NCBI GenBank assembly: GCA_025996865.1
Contig: BNTV01000121.1
Coordinates: 1-13,898, forward strand
DNA length: 13,898 nt
DNA from: Bacteroidia bacterium
Lineage (GTDB): Bacteria > Bacteroidota > Bacteroidia > Bacteroidales > Azobacteroidaceae
Reading direction: 5' to 3'
Under the pieces are notes generated by a model. It was not told where the DNA came from, searched no databases, and saw only the letters and a program-made list of their open reading frames with translations. How positions within the stretch are numbered: the stretch's first letter is position 1; each line of letters starts with the position of its first letter. Shown in pieces: positions 1 to 5,919 of the stretch. Position numbers and translations under genes: made by a program.

Positions 1-169
1 ACTTCAAATAATCTAAACTGATAACTTTACATTCTTCTTCTAACACTTCATTCAGAAAATCAATCAACAACTTTTCGTTTTCAAAAATCTTCTTGAACGC
101 GAAATCAGTTAGAAAATTCATGAATGTTCCCCATTCTCTGTTTTTAAGTTTTGGATTTACCTTTTCCAT
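1..169 (-). CDS. Rpn-family recombination-promoting nuclease / putative transposase (5' part, cut by window edge)
   Basis: Reading the minus strand from the ATG at 169-167 gives about 56 codons that stay open to the window edge, so only the N-terminus is visible. The segment TDFAFKKIF followed by NEKLLIDFLNEVL matches the characteristic N-terminal signature of Rpn/YhgA-like PD-(D/E)XK nuclease-family transposases, which are very common in Bacteroidales (typically F-KKIFG...LLI-FLN-L). Known members are about 280-300 residues and promote RecA-independent recombination; the catalytic PD-(D/E)XK core would lie beyond the edge. There is no visible Shine-Dalgarno sequence. A -7-like box TACTTTTG lies about 55 bp upstream. 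Identity rests on a short N-terminal stretch, so family assignment is good but function and integrity cannot be judged. Confidence 0.72.
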   Translation of the reverse strand, partial: MEKVNPKLKNREWGTFMNFLTDFAFKKIFENEKLLIDFLNEVLEEECKVISLDYLK

Positions 170-223
170 ACAAAACCCGTTTTGATTAATCGTTTAATAA
201 TTTTCAGTTTACCACTTCGATGG

Positions 224-231
224 CAAAAGTA
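224..231 (-). promoter_or_regulatory. Possible -7 box for the Rpn-family gene
   Basis: On the minus strand the octamer is TACTTTTG, an exact fit to the Bacteroidota sigma-A -7 consensus TAnnTTTG. It lies 55 bp before the Rpn start codon. No convincing -33 TTTG is seen at the usual 19-21 bp spacing, so this is a single-box call. Confidence 0.35.
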
Positions 232-433
232 AAAACAAATTTTTGAAGATTATGTGAACAGTATGTTATTTTTTAAGTTAATAGTTTATTAACGTTCTTT
301 TGATAAAAAAGGTATTCCCCGGACAATGTTGAACCATAAAGACAAATATTATTTCAAGAGAGTATATATCGGATGGTGGCGGACAATTAGGGGTTAAATA
401 GCACCTAAAACAACCAGCCTATTTAAATGAATA

Positions 434-470
434 AAGCGTGGAAAATCTCTCACCCACGCTTCCCTTTTTT
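434..470 (+). terminator. Stem-loop with T tract, intrinsic-terminator-like
   Basis: The arms AAGCGTGG (434-441) and CCACGCTT (454-461) pair perfectly over 8 bp around a 12-nt loop and are followed by CCC and six Ts. This is a rho-independent terminator shape for a plus-strand transcript, yet no plus-strand gene lies upstream in the window. In the other direction the 3' flank is only moderately T-rich. It could end an unannotated small RNA or be a leftover of a lost gene. Confidence 0.5.
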
Positions 471-555
471 CCATAACCATTTAAAATAACTATCTCGACA
501 TAATAGAATAAAATAAAAGGTTTTAGTTAAATAGGGCTAACATGTAAACACAGTA

Positions 556-563
556 CAAAGGAA
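556..563 (-). promoter_or_regulatory. Near-consensus -7 box, orphan
   Basis: On the minus strand the octamer is TTCCTTTG, one mismatch from TAnnTTTG, with an ATTG 18 bp upstream as a poor -33 candidate. It points toward the stem-loop at 434-461 and away from the phased repeats at 583-626, which would sit in a typical activator position. No gene follows, so a transcript of roughly 115 nt is a speculation only. Confidence 0.2.
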
Positions 564-582
564 ACGATTATTTTTCGATAAC

Positions 583-626
583 AATGTTAACGGAATGTTA
601 TCTTAATGTTAATATTGCGTTAACAT
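583..626. repeat. AATGTTA direct repeats at exact 11-bp spacing
   Basis: Three copies of AATGTTA begin at 583/584, 594/595 and 605/606, each followed by a different 4-bp AT-rich spacer. A fourth, degenerate unit (TGCGTTA) follows in the same phase. The 11-bp period puts every copy on one face of the helix. This is the layout of binding sites for OmpR/PhoB-class response regulators. The same stretch contains overlapping inverted repeats (GATAACA 577-583 with TGTTATC 596-602; ATGTTAA 606-612 with TTAACAT 620-626). The repeats are seen directly; the operator interpretation is inference. Confidence 0.55.
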
Positions 627-649
627 AAATAAGTCCGAATGTATATAGA

Positions 650-670
650 CAACCGAATCCCTTCCGGTTG
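650..670 (-). terminator. Small hairpin after the lipoprotein gene, possible terminator
   Basis: CAACCGAA (650-657) pairs with TTCCGGTTG (662-670) with a single bulged base and a short loop. It lies about 47 bp beyond the stop codon of the minus-strand lipoprotein gene. There is no clear U tract after it in the minus direction, so it may be only a 3'-end stabilising hairpin. Confidence 0.3.
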
Positions 671-716
671 CTTCAAAATGACTTACACAAGCGATCCGGT
701 TTCATATCCGCAAGTG

Positions 717-1904
717 TCATCTTTCTCTAAATTTATCCGCCAAATTATTCACTTCGATAAAATTAAACCCCAAATCCAAAGTAACTTTTTTCTTGTCATA
801 TTCATTTTCTTGATACCAATAAAATCTCCCATCAGTTTTAAATTTAGGGGTTTTATTATAAAATTTTGTAAAAATAGGAAGATGCCTGAACGTATAGATT
901 GGAGTAAAATCTTGGTCGGTTTTATTTGCTTTATTTATTAAATTCAGCAAATAAAAGCGTTCGGAATTATATAATTTCAAAATACCATCTTCTGTAAAAA
1001 AACCTGTTTGCCAAAAAAATAATTCAGGAATATAATTGGAACTCATATCATAATCTTTGCTAAATTCTAGTTGATTGTAAGATGTACAAAAGAGTGCAGA
1101 AAGGTATGCCCATAAAAACTCTTTGGTATTTATATTCATAATCGGATTTTCAAGCGAAAAAACAATTTTATTTCCTTTTACGAATGTTATACTTGATTTT
1201 ATAAATTCAGATTCCTGTTTATTCTCTCTTTTATAATTGGCTATAATCGTTTTTATATTAGCTTTTTTGAACCGGTTTTCTATATTTTCAAATGCATTTT
1301 CGTTCATTTTATACCGATTAGAACCGTAAGATGATAAACTAACCACTTCTCCGTTTCTTTTAATCAACATATATTTGTCATCTAAACTCGTCGTGGAAGA
1401 ACCATCCAAAGAAAAGATGATTTCATCGAACAAAGGGATGGTATCTAACTGACAATTTCTCCGTACAAATTTATTTAATATAGAATCATTATTTGAAGAA
1501 AGCAACATTGTATCTTTCGACAAAAACTTGATTCTCCAGTTAACAAGTTTTCTTTTTGCCAAATCATATATTCTCAGACTATCTCTATAAATTTCATAAA
1601 AAGTAGTATTTCCTTGATAATTGATAATTGTTTGTTCATCAAAATAAATTTGATAACTGTCATCTTTTTCATCAGCATAAACAATTTGTTCAGACCAATC
1701 ATTTTCTTTTTTTTTGGAAAAATATCGATCATAATACCCTAATTTATTCTCACAAAGATTGTTTTCCATAAAATGGTATCCTTCTAAATTTTCTGCATCC
1801 AAAGGATACCATTCATCGAGAATCTGTGTCTTATTCCTTTCAGTTACATTCTGAATACAAGAACACATCAAAAAAAGAAATGGAATAATATTAAAAATTT
1901 TCAT
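717..1904 (-). CDS. Predicted lipoprotein, candidate immunity protein of the TssD-effector cassette
   Basis: The 395-residue product starts MKIFNIIPFLFLMCSC, a short charged N-terminus followed by a hydrophobic stretch and a lipobox-like LMCSC, so it should be a type II signal-peptide lipoprotein anchored in the periplasm or outer membrane. The rest is rich in aromatic, Asn and Lys residues with no motif I recognise. Its start codon overlaps the stop codon of the upstream effector gene by four bases (ATGA), which implies translational coupling and co-expression. Third position after a T6SS tube protein and a putative toxin is where immunity genes usually sit. A lipoprotein there would protect against a periplasm-acting toxin. 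The immunity role is inferred from position; by sequence alone it is a hypothetical lipoprotein. It is larger than most immunity proteins. Confidence 0.75.
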   Translation of the reverse strand: MKIFNIIPFLFLMCSCIQNVTERNKTQILDEWYPLDAENLEGYHFMENNLCENKLGYYDRYFSKKKENDWSEQIVYADEKDDSYQIYFDEQTIINYQGNTTFYEIYRDSLRIYDLAKRKLVNWRIKFLSKDTMLLSSNNDSILNKFVRRNCQLDTIPLFDEIIFSLDGSSTTSLDDKYMLIKRNGEVVSLSSYGSNRYKMNENAFENIENRFKKANIKTIIANYKRENKQESEFIKSSITFVKGNKIVFSLENPIMNINTKEFLWAYLSALFCTSYNQLEFSKDYDMSSNYIPELFFWQTGFFTEDGILKLYNSERFYLLNLINKANKTDQDFTPIYTFRHLPIFTKFYNKTPKFKTDGRFYWYQENEYDKKKVTLDLGFNFIEVNNLADKFRER

Positions 1905-2923
1905 TTGCCATATCTTCTATTTGGATCATACGGATTTCCCATATTTAGTTTCTCCTGAAATTCCCGACTCAATCGTTCATTGAATTTTATACTATCACTT
2001 GATGATATTCCTGATTTAGGATATATCCCTAATAAACGCTGTTTTTCATAAAATTCCTTATATTCAGATTCTTCGCCTTTATAGTCTTTATAATAAGAAT
2101 TTAGATTATCTTCCATTTCTTTTTTAAATTCTGGTGTAGTATTTTTCCATGAAGGATGTCCCATTTGAAAAAGATAAGCTAGATGATGTGTACGATTATC
2201 ATCATTCCACCAACCGGTTTCTCCGTGAGCGCTTAATTCATGCGCTCCGAGCATATTTATAACATTCCATAACGTTTCATACAAATGTGTGTTACTATTC
2301 ATAATCACTGCTGCTAAAATTCTTCCTTCTTGACGAAAATAAGCATGTGCTTTGCCTCCACCTTTTTCTCTTTCAGCTAAATAAGCAAATTTTGGTTTAC
2401 CATCACGCCGCATCTCAACAGCAACTGCCTTATTCCTAACTTTTTCTAATTTGTCTTTCATTTCAAAAGATAAAATATGCGTAAAAATCTTGGAATAAGC
2501 CTCAGCCGAAAGAGTAATATCTTTTAAATCAACTATTTCATACTCCTTCCGTTGCTCCTCCGACCAAGAAAAAGGCAAACTAAAATTAATCTGACTTTTC
2601 AAAATCTTGATTTCCCCTTTCACCGAATCTTTTGCCTCAATCACCGATACAAAATCCCCGGCCATATTATACAGCACATCATTCGTACCTAAATTAACCA
2701 AGGAAATTTCGGGATGCTTGATTACATCAAAGAAAACAATCCGGTGCGAGTCGCCATAAGATTTGAGCGGCGGTGCAGGTTTAGGCTGCACTACCGTCAC
2801 CAAATTTTCTTCCACACAATAAATTTTTCCTTCTTTTGTCCAGACATAACCCTCATAAGGACGTCCGGTTTTGCAGAAAAATTCGTATTCTTCAAAAGAA
2901 ATTAAAGGCTTTTCCATAATCAT
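1901..2923 (-). CDS. Putative T6SS-associated effector with C-terminal HExxxHG domain
   Basis: A 340-residue soluble protein with no signal peptide or membrane segment, as expected of cargo exported by a T6SS. The first ~170 residues are unrecognised and could form an adaptor that binds the tube. The C-terminal part carries AHELSAHG (H228, E229, H233, G234), then a tryptophan pair and DDNRTHHLAY (H246, H247), HPSW and TTPEFK. From memory, this arrangement (HE, three residues, HG, a following TH-H-AY, HP-W, T-T-FK) recurs at the C-terminus of Rhs-type and other polymorphic toxins of Bacteroidota. The clustered His/Glu/Asp suggest a metal site, but the spacing is HExxxH rather than classic HExxH, so a peptidase activity is unproven. 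The ATG at 2923 directly follows the tssD stop; a second ATG at 2917 is equally possible. The 3' end overlaps the lipoprotein gene by 4 bp. Confidence 0.7.
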   Translation of the reverse strand: MIMEKPLISFEEYEFFCKTGRPYEGYVWTKEGKIYCVEENLVTVVQPKPAPPLKSYGDSHRIVFFDVIKHPEISLVNLGTNDVLYNMAGDFVSVIEAKDSVKGEIKILKSQINFSLPFSWSEEQRKEYEIVDLKDITLSAEAYSKIFTHILSFEMKDKLEKVRNKAVAVEMRRDGKPKFAYLAEREKGGGKAHAYFRQEGRILAAVIMNSNTHLYETLWNVINMLGAHELSAHGETGWWNDDNRTHHLAYLFQMGHPSWKNTTPEFKKEMEDNLNSYYKDYKGEESEYKEFYEKQRLLGIYPKSGISSSDSIKFNERLSREFQEKLNMGNPYDPNRRYGK

Positions 2924-3337
2924 TTAATCTTGTTTCCAAAAATTTGTATGGTTGACTCCATTCATGCTTATCTTTTCAGGCGCAAGCAACAAGATTGTTT
3001 TTGTCCCGCTGAAATCATCGCCTTCGCGAGTCAGTTTTATGCAATAGGCGTTGGTGAACAACACTTTAAGCACAGGACTACTCATATTGGTTTCAAATGT
3101 AATTTCACCCGATTTCAATTTAGTCGAGCGTTTTGCCCAATCGTACAATTTATCGTCCGGAATTTCGGTCAAGACAATCGTTATTTGTCCGCCTTCGACT
3201 TCGTGTTCAGGCTGACCTTTATAATTGGTTGGCTGGGCAAATGCAATCTTAAAATGTTCTACATCGTATTCTTTTCCATCCAAAGAAAATTTGCTTGTAA
3301 TATGTGCTAAATTCATGACAAAACGTTCGATGCCCAT
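2924..3337 (-). CDS. tssD: Type VI secretion system tube protein TssD (Hcp), Bacteroidota type
   Basis: The 137-residue product has the features of the Bacteroidota TssD/Hcp family: an N-terminal beta strand leading to LDGKEYDV, then GGQITIVL, a KLYDWA segment, KSGEITFET, LKVLFTNAYCIKL and a C-terminal strand LLLAPEKISMNG. Known members are about 130 residues, assemble as stacked hexameric rings to form the T6SS inner tube, and often carry cargo in the ring lumen. The ATG at 3316 (MNLAHITSK) gives 130 residues and fits the family N-terminus better than the first ATG at 3337; neither has a Shine-Dalgarno. A TATATTTG -7 box lies upstream. It is the first gene of a unit with the effector and lipoprotein genes. 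No sheath, baseplate, membrane-complex or ClpV gene is in the window, so this copy appears to be an orphan or accessory TssD. Confidence 0.85.
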   Translation of the reverse strand: MGIERFVMNLAHITSKFSLDGKEYDVEHFKIAFAQPTNYKGQPEHEVEGGQITIVLTEIPDDKLYDWAKRSTKLKSGEITFETNMSSPVLKVLFTNAYCIKLTREGDDFSGTKTILLLAPEKISMNGVNHTNFWKQD

Positions 3338-3377
3338 ACATATACTTTATAATTTTAGTTTGTTAATATATATGGTA

Positions 3378-3385
3378 CAAATATA
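3378..3385 (-). promoter_or_regulatory. -7 box of the tssD unit promoter
   Basis: On the minus strand TATATTTG exactly fits TAnnTTTG, with a predicted transcript start near 3371, about 35-55 nt before either candidate tssD start codon. The -33 region falls inside the 3400-3437 hairpin and has no good TTTG at the usual spacing. Confidence 0.55.
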
Positions 3386-3399
3386 GTATAAGTTTTCCA

Positions 3400-3437
3400 C
3401 AAACATTCACATTTTGAGTTAAAAATGTGAATGTTTG
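3400..3437. terminator. Perfect 16-bp inverted repeat between ribE and tssD
   Basis: CAAACATTCACATTTT (3400-3415) and its exact complement (3422-3437) flank a 6-nt loop. The stem is long, AT-rich and flawless, and stands 39 bp beyond the ribE stop codon. The simplest reading is a terminator insulating ribE from the tssD unit, although no long U tract follows in the minus direction. It also covers the -33 region of the tssD promoter, so an operator role is possible. Confidence 0.6.
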
Positions 3438-3476
3438 CGGCTTATTTTTCACAATAGAGGTTTACGGTAATTTTTC

Positions 3477-4079
3477 TTACTTATACTGATTTAGTTTGCT
3501 GATGTATTTCCCAATAATGTCAAATTCCAGATTCACCACCGTTCCCGGTTTGATTTGGTGAAAATTCGTACACTCGTAAGTGTAGGGAATGATCGCAACC
3601 TGAAAACTGTTATCCTTTGAATTACAAACCGTAAGACTTACTCCATTAACGCAAACCGAACCTTTTTCGACGGTCATGTAACCTTGTCGCGCCAAAGTTT
3701 TGTCAAAAGCATACTCGAAAGTGTAGTACCAACTTCCGTCAGCCTCATCCACTTGCGTACAAACAGCGGTTTGGTCAACGTGCCCCTGAACGATGTGCCC
3801 GTCCAACCGGCCGTTCATCAACATACTTCTTTCCAGGTTTACTTTATCACCGACACTTAAAAGGCCTAAATTGGAGCGTTCCAGCGTTTCTTTAATAGCG
3901 GTGACCGTATAAGCATCCTCTTCAAGATTGACGACGGTTAAACAAACGCCGTTGTGAGCAACGCTTTGATCGATTTTCAATTCCTTTACAAATGAGCATT
4001 TTAATGTTAAATGCAAATTTCCTTGATCGGCTGCTAATTTTACAATTGTGGCCGCTTCTTCTACAATTCCGGAAAACAT
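3477..4079 (-). CDS. ribE: Riboflavin synthase alpha chain
   Basis: The 200-residue protein converts two molecules of 6,7-dimethyl-8-ribityllumazine to riboflavin plus the pyrimidinedione by-product, the last step of riboflavin synthesis, and works in the cytosol as a trimer. It starts with MFSGIVEE, the family hallmark, and shows the two-fold internal repeat: NGVCLTV at 43-49 in the first lumazine-binding half and NGVSLTV at 145-151 in the second. GHIVQGHVD at 94-102 forms the linker. Length and termini are normal, so it appears intact. It stands alone on the minus strand, divergent from the glycosyltransferase gene, with a strong hairpin beyond its stop. No FMN riboswitch was recognised in the short upstream gap. 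Confidence 0.95.
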   Translation of the reverse strand: MFSGIVEEAATIVKLAADQGNLHLTLKCSFVKELKIDQSVAHNGVCLTVVNLEEDAYTVTAIKETLERSNLGLLSVGDKVNLERSMLMNGRLDGHIVQGHVDQTAVCTQVDEADGSWYYTFEYAFDKTLARQGYMTVEKGSVCVNGVSLTVCNSKDNSFQVAIIPYTYECTNFHQIKPGTVVNLEFDIIGKYISKLNQYK

Positions 4080-4138
4080 AATTATATCTTTTTATTTAAA
4101 TTGATTGCAAAGGTAGTTAATTGAATTGAAATTTGCTG

Positions 4139-4146
4139 TATATTTG
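4139..4146 (+). promoter_or_regulatory. -7 box of the glycosyltransferase promoter (decides its start codon)
   Basis: TATATTTG followed by C exactly fits the Bacteroidota -7 consensus and places transcription start near 4153. That lies downstream of the in-frame TTG at 4126, so translation must begin at the ATG at 4165, some 12 nt into the transcript. The -33 element is weak. Confidence 0.6.
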
Positions 4147-4164
4147 CAGTCTAAAAACATCAAA

Positions 4165-5919
4165 ATGCGCTCACCGACATTACAGTATTTCTATTTAGAA
4201 AAACCAATGACATTGTTGATACTGATTACTTTTATCAGTGTCATTTTGTGGATTGGGAAAGGAGATTTTTACACCAAGGGAGAACCTCGCGAAGCTTCGG
4301 TAGCAGTCTCCATGTTAGAAAAAAAACAGTGGATTTTACCGGAAGCATACGCTGACGAAATTGCCTACAAGCCGCCTTTAACGCATTGGTTGATGGCCGT
4401 TTTTTCTTTGCCGCGAGGTGAAGTGACTCCTTTTGCGTCCCGGCTTCCGTCTGCCTTAGCGTTTGTGGGTTTAATTATTGTCTCACTTCTTTTTTTTGGG
4501 AAAAACCTGAAATTCCAGGATTCTTTTTTGGCGGCGCTGATTTTGTTGACTTCTTTTGAATTGCATCGGGCGGCCATGACTTCGCGCGTAGATATGTTGC
4601 TTACTTTCCTGATTGTTTGGGCGTTAACCCGTCTGTTCCGGTGGGAGGAACGAAAAAAACTGAAAGGCTTTCCGGTATGGGCTGTAGCTATATTGGGGCT
4701 TGCAGCATTGACCAAAGGACCGGTTGGTATTGTTTTACCGCTGCTTGTTTTTGGCGTTTATCTTTTGTTCCTGAAATACAATACATGGAAAATAGCGGGT
4801 AAATTGATTCCGGTAGCATTGGCATCGTTGCTCTTGCCGCTGATTTGGTATTTCCTGGCTTATCAGGTTGGGGGAAAAGCGTTTCTGGATATTGTCTGGG
4901 CCGAAAATTTCGGGCGTTTTTTGGGTTCGGAAAATCTTTCCATTCATTACGATTTGGGGCACCGGGAAGCTTGGTGGTACAATTTCCTGACGCTTGCAGC
5001 AGGTTTTATCCCTTGGACAATTTTGTTGCTCATCTCTCTGTTCGGATTGAATTACTCGAAAAAAATTCCGGGTGTCAAGTCTTTGTGGAATGCTTTTATA
5101 CATCAGGATAAAATCAAACTTTTTTCGGCGATAGCTGCGATTGTGATCATTGTTTTTTACTGTATTCCACTCAGTAAGAGGAGCGTTTATCTGATGCCGG
5201 CATATCCTTTTATTTCGATATTTGTTGCCCAATATGTTTTATATTTGCGGGAAAATAAGACTAAGACTACTTCGATTTTCGGCATTTTTATCAGCATAAT
5301 TGCTTGTGTTGTAAGTTTGATTGTTTTATTGACGGTGATTTTTCCGGTTATAGATCCGGTATCATTCGTTTCTCTTTTCGTAAAAAAACAACGGATTCTG
5401 GATGAAATCGCTTATACCTGGCAGTCATTTCAGGGCTTTTCGATGTTGCCCGTTTTGCTGTTGCTGGTTTTGCTGTATTCGATATTTGTTTTTTTCATAC
5501 ATTTGGGGAAGAAAAATTATTTAAAGGTTTTGTATTCTACGATTGGCGTCTATCTGGCTTTGAATCTGGTGTTGGATGGTATATTTCTTCCGGCTTATAA
5601 AGATGGAATCAGCGTGAAACCTTATGCCCAAAGTTTGGAAGAAAGGTATCCGGTAAAGGAAAATAATCTGTTCGTTACAAATGACTTATTTAAGTTCGGC
5701 AGTAACATGTACGGTATGAACTTTTATATGCATAACCGCTTCAAAAATTTTGAAAAGGAACAACCTTCGGAAGGCCTTTTTTTAATAGGGAAAGATGCCT
5801 TTGAGAAAGTTTCGCAATATTTCGGCAAAGATTACCAATTTACATTATTGGAGGAATATAAGAATAAAGCCCGCGATGGGGAGCGGGTTCTATTACTGTT
5901 TGATTTTAAACTCCGCTGA
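4165..5919 (+). CDS. ArnT/PMT-like integral membrane glycosyltransferase (GT39/GT83 type)
   Basis: A polytopic membrane protein of 584 residues from the ATG at 4165. The first helix (ILITFISVILWIG) is followed by a periplasmic loop with GEPREA in the place where ArnT and protein mannosyltransferases keep their acidic catalytic motif. AYKPPLTHWL then matches the KPPL-YW motif of lipid A 4-amino-4-deoxy-L-arabinose transferases. About ten further hydrophobic segments follow, with a soluble C-terminal tail of roughly 100 residues. Relatives use polyprenyl-phosphate-linked sugars to modify lipid A, proteins or surface glycans at the periplasmic face; the acceptor cannot be told from sequence. The open frame reaches back to a TTG at 4126, but the promoter box inside that extension rules it out. 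The 3' end overlaps the convergent SDR gene by 14 bp. Confidence 0.8.
   Translation: MRSPTLQYFYLEKPMTLLILITFISVILWIGKGDFYTKGEPREASVAVSMLEKKQWILPEAYADEIAYKPPLTHWLMAVFSLPRGEVTPFASRLPSALAFVGLIIVSLLFFGKNLKFQDSFLAALILLTSFELHRAAMTSRVDMLLTFLIVWALTRLFRWEERKKLKGFPVWAVAILGLAALTKGPVGIVLPLLVFGVYLLFLKYNTWKIAGKLIPVALASLLLPLIWYFLAYQVGGKAFLDIVWAENFGRFLGSENLSIHYDLGHREAWWYNFLTLAAGFIPWTILLLISLFGLNYSKKIPGVKSLWNAFIHQDKIKLFSAIAAIVIIVFYCIPLSKRSVYLMPAYPFISIFVAQYVLYLRENKTKTTSIFGIFISIIACVVSLIVLLTVIFPVIDPVSFVSLFVKKQRILDEIAYTWQSFQGFSMLPVLLLLVLLYSIFVFFIHLGKKNYLKVLYSTIGVYLALNLVLDGIFLPAYKDGISVKPYAQSLEERYPVKENNLFVTNDLFKFGSNMYGMNFYMHNRFKNFEKEQPSEGLFLIGKDAFEKVSQYFGKDYQFTLLEEYKNKARDGERVLLLFDFKLR

Larger units (their letters stand above)
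170..716. other. Long intergenic region without a gene (547 bp)
   Basis: AT-rich DNA between the Rpn-family gene and the end of the lipoprotein gene. No credible coding frame was seen on either strand. A plus-strand frame beginning at 639 runs antisense through the lipoprotein gene and has no family features. What the region does hold is a perfect 8-bp stem with a T-rich tail (434-470), a -7-like box on the minus strand (556-563), 11-bp-phased AATGTTA repeats (583-626) and a small hairpin just beyond the lipoprotein gene (650-670). The combination would suit a small RNA or a regulatory region, but no RNA family was recognised. Confidence 0.6.

Noticed and set aside
583..626. CRISPR array or plasmid iterons
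   Set aside because: Units of 11 bp are far too short for CRISPR, and no replication gene lies nearby; a regulator site is more plausible.
639..941. Plus-strand open frame of 100 codons
   Set aside because: It runs antisense through the 3' end of the lipoprotein gene, is low-complexity and Phe/Ile-rich, and has no family features; it is a shadow.
2714..3310. Plus-strand frames opposite tssD and the effector
   Set aside because: The minus-strand frames have recognisable family patterns and tight operon spacing; the opposite frames do not.
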